The notes under the pieces are model-generated. The model ran no database searches. It was not told where the DNA came from and worked only from the letters and a program-made list of their open reading frames with translations. A DNA stretch of 32,845 nucleotides from CAZKRU01 sp964555235. GTDB taxonomy: Bacteria > Verrucomicrobiota > Verrucomicrobiia > Methylacidiphilales > CAMAQI01. Below are positions 23,202 to 30,177 of this stretch, in pieces (within the stretch, counting starts at the first letter, position 1; the number at the start of each line of letters is the position of its first letter). The translations under genes were made by a program, and so were the position numbers. The stretch covers positions 1 through 32,845 of the forward strand of contig CAZKRU010000046.1 in the NCBI GenBank assembly GCA_964555235.1, read 5' to 3'.

Positions 23202-24200
23202 GTGGGCCTAAGTTCTCAAGCGATTCGTGTCATTCTGAATGATCATAAATATAAGCCGATTACCGGATCGGTTCTTCTGATTGGACGCCAGACCGTTTAC
23301 TTAACGCCTGAGGAAGCCATCAAGCTCATTCAGGAAGAAGGCCTACCGATCCGACCCGGCGCCCAAGCCGAAGTCGACAAAACAACACGCAGTTCCTCCA
23401 CCGGTGGATTCATCTCAGACGCCTCACTCTTCAGTTTGTTCACCGATGCCAAAGTTCAAGCGCTTGATGTCAGCGACTACGAAGGCGCCGAGATCGTCTG
23501 CAATCTCAATGAGCCTCTTCGAGAGACTCTCGTAGGGCAGTTTGATTTTATCTACAACGGAAGCTGTTTAGATAATATTTTTGATCCTGCCACCAGCATT
23601 AAAAACCTATCGAGACTTCTCAATTCCAGCGGCCGAATTGTCCATGTAGAGCACGGCTCCTCCTTTAACGGCCCCTATCTCATGTACCCACCCGACTGGT
23701 TTTACGATTATTATGCGGTGAATCAATTTTCCGACTGCAAGGTCTACGTCGCCCTATTTAACGGAGGCCTGATTGAGAGCGGCTGGGATGCCTATAGCTG
23801 GGATCCTGTCGTTTATTTAAAAGACAAAAAGGAGCCCTCACTCCACTACGAAACCAGCTCTTCAATCAAAATTGATTCCGTTATTATTACGGTGGCTGAA
23901 AAGGGGAGCGAATCTACTTCGAGCAATGCTCCCGTTCAATTTCAATACCGATCCAGCGAAGAACAGAATTCGATTGTTGAGGCATCCCTCCGATTCTCAA
24001 GGTCGTTACGTCCCAAAATCCACCCCCTCTCAGGAGAAAACACAAGTCCGAAATATTCAATTCATCGCCCCAGATCCAGGCGGTGGGCCAAGTTTCAAGT
24101 CAACGCCCTGATCAAGAAAACCCTCGGTCAAGAATTTGCATTTTTCAGCACCCAAAATGATCTCCCTCCTTCCTTTAAATTTTGTCGCACACTCACTTAA
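23202..24200 (+). CDS. Methyltransferase-like protein of the glycan-cluster type
   Basis: The start is GTG 23202 with GGAG nine bases upstream, giving 332 residues beginning (M)GLSSQAIRVILNDHKYKPITGSVLLIGRQTVYLTPEEA. The middle has a class I methyltransferase pattern: LDVSDYEGAEIVCNLNEPL (acidic strand), QFDFIYNGSCLDNIFDPATSIKNLSRLLNSSGRIVHVEH (motif IV/V-like), then PPDWFYDYYAVNQFSDCKVYVALF. Similar proteins are usually found in surface-polysaccharide clusters (remembered family context, not searched). A canonical GxGxG motif I is not obvious, so activity is uncertain. The C-terminal ~60 residues are basic and unrecognised. It is a single gene, AT-richer than its neighbours, 72 nt upstream of the amidase. 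Confidence 0.72.
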   Translation: MGLSSQAIRVILNDHKYKPITGSVLLIGRQTVYLTPEEAIKLIQEEGLPIRPGAQAEVDKTTRSSSTGGFISDASLFSLFTDAKVQALDVSDYEGAEIVCNLNEPLRETLVGQFDFIYNGSCLDNIFDPATSIKNLSRLLNSSGRIVHVEHGSSFNGPYLMYPPDWFYDYYAVNQFSDCKVYVALFNGGLIESGWDAYSWDPVVYLKDKKEPSLHYETSSSIKIDSVIITVAEKGSESTSSNAPVQFQYRSSEEQNSIVEASLRFSRSLRPKIHPLSGENTSPKYSIHRPRSRRWAKFQVNALIKKTLGQEFAFFSTQNDLPPSFKFCRTLT

Positions 24201-24272
24201 GTCTGTCTCAGCGCCCCTCAGAAATTTTATCCATACGATTGCTTTTTTGAAAAGTCGTGACAAAAGGAGAGG

Positions 24273-25574
24273 ATGTTTCGGGCTGTCTATTGGTTCTTGT
24301 TGATCCTCTCAATCGGGTTTTCGGAAAATCCTCCTGTCCCCTCGCCTCCTCCGAATCCCGCTCCAACGGTGACTCCCGAACCGGATCCCCTCTGGCAGCG
24401 GCTTGCTCCGTACCAACGGACGATCACCCGTCAGGAATTTGAAAGTCTGCTTTGGAATTTCTTTGATCCCTTTGAGGGAATGCGGAGCCAAGTGACTCTC
24501 ACCGACGAGAAATTCATCCTCTGGCCCGATTCCAAAAACCGGACGACGCCTCTTTTCGAACTCGCCTTTGCCGCATACAAGACCTCTGCTGTGAAACCGC
24601 CCCGCACCTATCGGCTCCCCTCGGAATTCCGTGCGATTACAACCCCCGCAGATAAACCGCTTCAAGGCTTACGCATCGCCATTGACCCCGGTCATATCGG
24701 TGGGAAATGGGGACCGATGCAGAATCGATCCGTTCTTTATCCCGGCCTGGGGCGGGTTCAAGAGGGAGACATGAATTTAATTACCGCGGGAATTCTGAAA
24801 AAAAATCTGACCGCTTTGGGCGCCGAAGTCTTTCTCACCCGCGAAGCCCCGGAGCCGGTCACGCTCAAACGTCCGGAGGATCTTCTCGGCGAGGCACGCG
24901 AACGGATTTACAAAAAATATCCCGATCTCAAAAGCCGTTATGCGACGCTTCCCATCGAAGATCAGAATCACCGACTTGGCAGCCGCCTTCGCCTGACGAG
25001 CGAGTTTCTTTTCTATCGCTATCACGAAATCCGGGACCGCGCTGAAAAGATTCGAAACAACTTCAAGCCCGATCTCACGATCGTTCTCTACATCAACGCG
25101 ACTGCCTCCAGTGGACATGGCCAAACGGTCGGAGTGAATCAAAACGTTTTCTTTATTAACGGAAGTTACACCAAAGAAGAAGCTCGAGATCCCGAGCAAC
25201 AGTCGCGACTCCTCTACAAACTACTCGACCGGGTGACTCCCGTGGAAAAAGCCGTGGTGGTTCCAATTGCAGAAGCCTTCACCCGGATTACCAAACTTCC
25301 TCCCGTCCCCTATGGCGATACCAAATCCTCCCGGGCGATTTCCGAAAGTCGCTACGTCGCCGCTCGCAATCTGGCGGCGAATCGCGAATATGATGGCCCT
25401 GTGGTGACGACCGAACCGTACTTCATGAACAATCGCGTGGTGGTGCGACGCTTACTGGCAGGCGATTACGAAGGGACCCAGACGATTTTGGGAAAACCGT
25501 ATCCGAGTATTTTCCGTGAATATGCCCAAGCGGTTCAAGAAGGCCTTCTTTCGGCCTATCGGCCCGTCCCGTAG
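24273..25574 (+). CDS. N-acetylmuramoyl-L-alanine amidase (Amidase_3 type)
   Basis: The 433-residue secreted protein has N-terminal MFRAVYWFLLILSIGFS, a short hydrophobic signal, then a Pro-rich linker (PPVPSPPPNPAPTVTPEP). The catalytic domain begins near residue 131: LRIAIDPGHIGGKWG (zinc ligand His141), QEGDMNL (zinc ligand Glu164), and VVTTEPYFMNN (catalytic Glu381). The third ligand, His of the usual SIHxN motif, is Tyr273 here (IVLYINATASSGHGQ). His282 is nearby and might substitute. The enzyme would cut the muramoyl-L-Ala bond of peptidoglycan during growth or division. The ATG at 24273 follows AAAGGAGAGG, a strong site. The tail (ILGKPYPSIFREYAQAVQEGLLSAY) is typical of the family. 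Confidence 0.85.
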   Translation: MFRAVYWFLLILSIGFSENPPVPSPPPNPAPTVTPEPDPLWQRLAPYQRTITRQEFESLLWNFFDPFEGMRSQVTLTDEKFILWPDSKNRTTPLFELAFAAYKTSAVKPPRTYRLPSEFRAITTPADKPLQGLRIAIDPGHIGGKWGPMQNRSVLYPGLGRVQEGDMNLITAGILKKNLTALGAEVFLTREAPEPVTLKRPEDLLGEARERIYKKYPDLKSRYATLPIEDQNHRLGSRLRLTSEFLFYRYHEIRDRAEKIRNNFKPDLTIVLYINATASSGHGQTVGVNQNVFFINGSYTKEEARDPEQQSRLLYKLLDRVTPVEKAVVVPIAEAFTRITKLPPVPYGDTKSSRAISESRYVAARNLAANREYDGPVVTTEPYFMNNRVVVRRLLAGDYEGTQTILGKPYPSIFREYAQAVQEGLLSAYRPVP

Positions 25575-25622
25575 AGTTGGCTTCCCTTTTCTCGTTTTAA
25601 TTCTTACGATCCCGACTCGACT

Positions 25623-27494
25623 ATGTCACTTCAAGAACCTCAGGAGGTCCAAGACCTCGTCCCCGGAGTCCATCTGGGGCACTATATCCTGATGGAAAAA
25701 CTGGCCGAAGGAGGAATGGGGATCGTCTTCAAAGCCTTCGAGCCGGCACTGGGGCGTTCCGTGGCAATCAAGGTATTGCTTCCCGAATATGCCAAAAACG
25801 AGACCTACATCCGCCATTTTCAAGAAGAAGCCCAGGTCGTCGCATCGCTGCAGCACCCCAATATTGTCCCGATCTACTTCATCGGCCGACTCAATCAAAT
25901 CGCCTACTTCAGCATGGCCTACATTCAGGGTCAGACCTTGGATGATTGGATTGTCCATGGCCGTCGAATGAATCTCCCGGAAGCCCGATGGTTTATGGCT
26001 CAAGCCGTCTCCGCCTTGGATCACGCCTCGCAGGTGAACCTCATTCATCTCGATATTAAGCCATCCAATTTTTTAATTGATTCAAAACCGATGGTCATGC
26101 TCGCGGACTTCGGGCTCGCTCAAAATTTGACTGACGATTCAGAGCCGGAGGAGCGGGAGGTTTTTGGAACTCCCTACTATGTGGCTCCCGAGCAAATTCA
26201 AAAACTTTCGACGGATTTACGAACGGATATTTATTCCCTTGGAGCAACGCTCTTTCATTTGACGGTGGGACATGCCCCGTTTGAAGGTGAATCGGTTGAT
26301 GAGATTGTCGAAGCACATCTCTCGAGCCCCTACCCTTTCGGTGCTGCCATTGCTGCCGGAGTCAATCTGGGACTGGTCAACCTGATTAAAAAGATGATGG
26401 AACGTGACCCGATCAATCGTTTTCAGAATTACCGGGAATTGACTCAAGCACTGGAAAATATTGAGACGTTCCGATATCAGTCCCCGCAAGCACTCGAAAT
26501 TGAAACAACGCCTCAAACCCCGGTCCAACTTCCCTCGGGTCGTCGAGAAATGCTCTATGGAATCCTCTTGGAGACGAATGCCGAATGGGCTCGGGCCGGA
26601 GGAACCGTTGATATTCGATTTTCCAGAAATCAAATCATCGGAGCGCTTCAAAACGAGGTTCGCCCCCTCTCACTGAATGCCCTGAGTGGCACCATGAAAG
26701 AGATCTGCAGTTCCTCGTCGGGCGACCTTCAGGATTTGACAGAAGCCGCACAAAAATTTCCTGGCTATCGAAAGATGGTTCACTCCCTCGCGCTCTTTCT
26801 CTCTCCTGAGACGGAAAAAGTGGATCCTGAATCTCACGAAACCTTTAAGCTCATCGGGCTCAACCGCGCTCGAAATCTGGCACTTCTCGATTTCATGCTC
26901 ACTTACGAATGGAAGACATCGGTTTACTTTGACTGGAAACCCCTCTGGCAGCATCAGGTCGCTTGCGCCATCATGATCGACTATATTTACGAAGCACTGG
27001 ATCTGAAACGATCCGGGACAGAATTCGCAACCGGGCTCTTTCATGATCTCGGAAAAGTAATTCTCGGGGAACTCTACCCACTCGCTTATTTCAATATCAT
27101 GCAGAGTTCTCTTCGGGATCAAGTCCCGCTTCACCAGTGCGAAGAAGGCCTCTTTGGGCTGAATCATGGTGAAATCGCTTCTCTTTGGATGAGAAATATG
27201 GATCTCCCCTCTTCGTTAGCTGAAGCGGTGGCCGAACACGAATCGACCGTTTCTCCTCCGAAGAAAATGCTTCTTCGCCATGCACTGCTCTCCGTGAATC
27301 ATCTCTGTCGTCAACTAGCACTCGGTTATAGTGGCAATGGCGTGATTCCGACCGCCGAATGGGACGCCCTTCCCTCCACCCGAATTCTTTGGGAAGCGCG
27401 ACGACGGATGACCTACACTTGGGATGAGTTTCGCACTGAATTTCCAACCCACTTCCGTACATTTCCGAATCTCTTTCCTTCTGCCAAATCCTAA
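25623..27494 (+). CDS. Ser/Thr protein kinase fused to an HDOD-type domain
   Basis: The protein has 623 residues. The Hanks kinase domain is at about 20-285: Gly loop LAEGGMGIVFKA, Lys50 in SVAIKVL, catalytic loop HLDIKPSN (Asp144, non-RD because Arg is Leu143), ADFGLA (Asp162), and YYVAPEQ. A linker of about 40 residues follows, including the PQALEIETTPQTPVQLP stretch. The C-terminal half (about 310-570) is helical with an HDOD/HD-like core: LWQHQVACAIMIDYIYEAL, ATGLFHDLGKVILGE (His474-Asp475) and LNHGEIASLWMRNMDLPSSLAEAVAEHE. No transmembrane segment is seen, so it is cytoplasmic. It probably links phosphorylation to an HDOD signalling output. The gene stands alone between the amidase and ndk. 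Confidence 0.9.
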   Translation: MSLQEPQEVQDLVPGVHLGHYILMEKLAEGGMGIVFKAFEPALGRSVAIKVLLPEYAKNETYIRHFQEEAQVVASLQHPNIVPIYFIGRLNQIAYFSMAYIQGQTLDDWIVHGRRMNLPEARWFMAQAVSALDHASQVNLIHLDIKPSNFLIDSKPMVMLADFGLAQNLTDDSEPEEREVFGTPYYVAPEQIQKLSTDLRTDIYSLGATLFHLTVGHAPFEGESVDEIVEAHLSSPYPFGAAIAAGVNLGLVNLIKKMMERDPINRFQNYRELTQALENIETFRYQSPQALEIETTPQTPVQLPSGRREMLYGILLETNAEWARAGGTVDIRFSRNQIIGALQNEVRPLSLNALSGTMKEICSSSSGDLQDLTEAAQKFPGYRKMVHSLALFLSPETEKVDPESHETFKLIGLNRARNLALLDFMLTYEWKTSVYFDWKPLWQHQVACAIMIDYIYEALDLKRSGTEFATGLFHDLGKVILGELYPLAYFNIMQSSLRDQVPLHQCEEGLFGLNHGEIASLWMRNMDLPSSLAEAVAEHESTVSPPKKMLLRHALLSVNHLCRQLALGYSGNGVIPTAEWDALPSTRILWEARRRMTYTWDEFRTEFPTHFRTFPNLFPSAKS

Positions 27495-27529
27495 ATCAGC
27501 GGAAGTCGTGAGGTGGAGTAGGGACGAGT

Positions 27530-27614
27530 TTTAACCTCAACGACTCAAAGGCGCAACGGAGGGGATTTGTTTCCAGATCCAAAGCGTCAGAACTTGGAGG
27601 TCGTCGAGGTTAAA
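27530..27614. repeat. Inverted repeat downstream of the STPK gene
   Basis: TTTAACCTCAACGAC (27530-27544) and GTCGTCGAGGTTAAA (27600-27614) are reverse complements at 14 of 15 positions, separated by 55 bp with no gene. The right arm is followed by TCGG and by further GAGGTT-type motifs. It may be a remnant of a small mobile element or a long-range stem; its spacing is too wide for a classic terminator. Confidence 0.5.
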
Positions 27615-27687
27615 TCGGATTGTGGATTTTCTAATTTTTCAAAATGATTCAAAATCAACTTCTTTGAGGTTTAGTTATTTAGGAAAG

Positions 27688-27731
27688 TTTTTACTTTTCT
27701 TTTTACTTTTCATTTAGGTTAAATCACCTAA
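27688..27731 (+). promoter_or_regulatory. Tandem 12-bp repeat and dyad upstream of ndk
   Basis: Two perfect copies of TTTTTACTTTTC lie back to back (27688-27699 and 27700-27711), flanked by ATTTAGG at 27677 and 27712. They are followed by the dyad TTAGGT-TAAATC-ACCTAA (27714-27731), which ends 13 bp before the ndk ATG. The layout suggests an operator or RNA element controlling ndk; this is inference. Confidence 0.4.
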
Positions 27732-27744
27732 GATTCCGTTCCCT

Positions 27745-28164
27745 ATGGAAACGACCCTGATTTTGCTCAAGCCTGATTGCGTCTCAAAAGGTTACTGTGG
27801 AGAGGTCCTTCAGCGCTTTGAAAAAGCCGGTTTCAAAATCCGTGGATGCAAAATGCTTCTCCTGAGCCAGGAAAAACTTGCGGAACATTATTCCCATATC
27901 GCCTCCAAGCCTTTTTTCCCTGAGGTTGCGAAATTTATGCAGTCGAGCCCGGTAATTGCGGTTGCCTTGGCCGGGGATCAGGTCATCGACCGCGTTCGGA
28001 CCCTCCTCGGGCCCACCGACTCCCGAAAAGCGGAAAAAGGGACGATCCGGGGAGATCTCGGAGTCGATATGATGATCAACGTCGTCCACGCCTCCGACTC
28101 TTTGGAATCTGCCGCCGCTGAACTCAAACGTTTCTTCGCTCCCGGCGAATTATTCAACCGCTGA
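27745..28164 (+). CDS. ndk: Nucleoside diphosphate kinase
   Basis: The 139-residue product begins METTLILLKPDCVSKGYCGEVLQRFEKAGF. It has the phosphohistidine at His115 in MINVVHASDS, and the GDLGVDMM segment just before it. The enzyme transfers the gamma phosphate between nucleoside triphosphates and diphosphates. Length is normal. It is monocistronic: the next gene is convergent, ending 12 nt further on. The region in front is repeat-rich. Confidence 0.96.
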   Translation: METTLILLKPDCVSKGYCGEVLQRFEKAGFKIRGCKMLLLSQEKLAEHYSHIASKPFFPEVAKFMQSSPVIAVALAGDQVIDRVRTLLGPTDSRKAEKGTIRGDLGVDMMINVVHASDSLESAAAELKRFFAPGELFNR

Positions 28165-28176
28165 TTTTTGCCAGAT

Positions 28177-28914
28177 TTAATTCTCCGCCTTAAACTCGGA
28201 GAGCCTTCCCTTCAACGCCAGTTGAATCCACTCCCATCGCTTATTGATGGACATTTTCGGTTTTAGAATGGTCTTAAATTCTGACAACTCCTTGGAGGCG
28301 AGCGAGGAGTCCAATCGCGAGCAAGCCTCTAGACACTCCTGCTCCAGTCGCTCGTCACTGCTCTCCTTGGCCGAAAGCTTCGGTAAAATCTCAATAAAAA
28401 CCTCGGGACGATCCTCTCGAACGAATTCGTATCGAAAGGCGACCGCCAATAGCTGGGCATTCGGCGAACGAGTCGCCAGATAATTCGTTCCCGAACGCAC
28501 TTTAATGGGAATGTGCGGCGAAACCAACTCCCCTTGGGGAAAAATCCAGACGAGACTGCTGTTTTTTTGAAGCAACCGGACCGCATATCGAACGGCGGCC
28601 GCCGCTTGAAGCGGATTGGAAAGATTCACCGAGAAGGCTCCAATCCATCGAAAGAAACGATGATGTTGCAATTGTGTTTCATCCATCATGCAAAAGAAAT
28701 CCTTATGCGGGGCAAAGCGGGTCAGGTAATAAACAATCAGGCCATCCCACCAATTCGTATGATTGCTAAAGGCCACCACCGGGGCGTTCGGATCAATTCC
28801 TTGGAGATGTTCCAAGCCCCGGCATCGGATCGAATAAAAGGAACGACGCATCGTCCACCGAAAATAACGGTATAAGAACCAATCCGCTAAATTACTTCGG
28901 TCGGCAGTGATCAC
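28177..28914 (-). CDS. PlsC-type lysophospholipid acyltransferase
   Basis: The 245-residue protein has the acyltransferase HX4D motif as SNHTNWWDG (His52, Asp57), a block III FPQGELVSP (125-133) in place of the common FPEGTRS, and block II-like HRFFRWIGAFSVNL. It probably acylates a lysophospholipid or a related lipid; the substrate is unknown. There is no strong transmembrane helix. The C-terminus is basic (LKPKMSINKRWEWIQLALKGRL). The gene starts 80 bp from the divergent signalling operon. Confidence 0.88.
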   Translation of the reverse strand: MITADRSNLADWFLYRYFRWTMRRSFYSIRCRGLEHLQGIDPNAPVVAFSNHTNWWDGLIVYYLTRFAPHKDFFCMMDETQLQHHRFFRWIGAFSVNLSNPLQAAAAVRYAVRLLQKNSSLVWIFPQGELVSPHIPIKVRSGTNYLATRSPNAQLLAVAFRYEFVREDRPEVFIEILPKLSAKESSDERLEQECLEACSRLDSSLASKELSEFKTILKPKMSINKRWEWIQLALKGRLSEFKAEN

Positions 28915-28994
28915 CCCAGTCTTTTATCAGCTGTTTGAAAAAGCCGCAAGAAAAGGGTTGAATCCACCTCGCGATCCGGCAGGCTCCTTTTCGC

Positions 28995-29330
28995 ATGGGC
29001 CTCATTCCACTGGATCACGTGAAAGAAGGATCGTTGCTCGAGACAGATATCTCGGAAAACGGTCAGATTTTAATTAAGGCCGGAATCGCCCTCACCGAAC
29101 GTCACCTTCGCTTGTGTCGTTCATGGGGAATTGCCGAGCTGGCGATTCAAGGGCTGGACCCTGATAAGATTGAAAATGATTTTTTTGCCAATCTTGATCC
29201 CGCCCTCGTCACCGAAGTTCAGGAGCACTGTGTGGAAGTTTTTCGCCATACGGAGTTAAATCATCCTGCCATTGGCGCACTTTATCAAATCTACCTTAAA
29301 CGCAAACTCCGGGAGCGTCACCGTGGCTGA
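28995..29330 (+). CDS. Small domain protein coupled to HDOD gene
   Basis: The 111-residue product: residues 1-55 read MGLIPLDHVKEGSLLETDIS and GQILIKAGIALTERHLRLCRSWGIAELAIQG, a short beta-hairpin domain that commonly precedes HD-GYP or HDOD domains in single proteins. Residues 56-111 are unrecognised. The last 8 nt overlap the next gene's GTG start in another frame. This is either an operon partner or half of a gene split by a frameshift. The start follows TTTTCGC, with no strong ribosome binding site. Confidence 0.65.
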   Translation: MGLIPLDHVKEGSLLETDISENGQILIKAGIALTERHLRLCRSWGIAELAIQGLDPDKIENDFFANLDPALVTEVQEHCVEVFRHTELNHPAIGALYQIYLKRKLRERHRG

Positions 29331-30177
29331 TCTCACTGCAGCCGAATTGGTCGGATCCGTTAAAACGATCTACACCCTCCCTTCGACCTATGATCGTCTC
29401 TCCGAAGCCATCAACGATCCTGGTAGTACCATGGACGAAATTGCCGAGGTCCTCACCAACGACCAATCCATTGCCATGCGGGTGTTGGAACTCGCGAATA
29501 GCGCCTTCTATGGATTTCCTTCAAAAATTGAAACGATCTCTCACGCACTGACGCTGATCGGTGCCCAACAAGTTCGAGACCTGGTCCTTGGCACGGCGGT
29601 AATCGAAATGTTTGATGGAATTTCGACTCAAAAAGTCAGCATGGCTTCCTTTTGGAAACATTCGATTGCCTGCGGGTTAACCTCAAAAATCATTGCGTCG
29701 CTTCGTCGTGAGCCAAACGTCGAACGATTTTTTGTCCTCGGACTCCTGCATGACATTGGTCGCATGGTCATGCTCCAGAAAATCCCGCAACCGATGACCT
29801 CTCTCATGAGCGAAGCCGAGGCCGAGCACCAACTCCTCTATGTTCTCGAGAAAAAGCGCTTTGGATTCACTCACGAAGACGTCGGCGCCGAGTTGATGTT
29901 GCAGTGGAAATTCCCCCCTCGTCTTGCAGAAAGCGTGCGCGCCCATCATCGATTTTCCACCATGGTTCGATTTCCTGTTGAAAGCGCCACCGCTCACATC
30001 GCCGATATTACCACCCATGCAATGGGATTTGGCGGCAGCGGAGAGATCTTTATCCCTCCCCTGAACGGGACGGCATGGGGGCTCATCGGACTTGACCCCA
30101 GCGCATTGCAACGCATGGAAAAAGAATTGGAACGTCAGCTAGAAGAAGTGCTTCAAATCATGCTTCCGAGCTCATGA
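29323..30177 (+). CDS. HDOD domain protein
   Basis: The start is GTG 29323 with GGGAG seven bases upstream; an earlier in-frame TTG (29272) lies inside the previous gene. The 284 residues have the HDOD core TIYTLPSTYDRLSEAIND and DQSIAMRVLELANSAFYGFPSKIETISHALTLIGAQQVRDLVLG, then WKHSIACG and FFVLGLLHDIGRMVML (His143-Asp144), AHHRFSTM. HDOD proteins act as signalling scaffolds in stress response, motility and c-di-GMP control; true hydrolase activity is usually lost (family knowledge). The stop overlaps the hybrid kinase ATG as ATGA. Confidence 0.92.
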   Translation: MADLTAAELVGSVKTIYTLPSTYDRLSEAINDPGSTMDEIAEVLTNDQSIAMRVLELANSAFYGFPSKIETISHALTLIGAQQVRDLVLGTAVIEMFDGISTQKVSMASFWKHSIACGLTSKIIASLRREPNVERFFVLGLLHDIGRMVMLQKIPQPMTSLMSEAEAEHQLLYVLEKKRFGFTHEDVGAELMLQWKFPPRLAESVRAHHRFSTMVRFPVESATAHIADITTHAMGFGGSGEIFIPPLNGTAWGLIGLDPSALQRMEKELERQLEEVLQIMLPSS

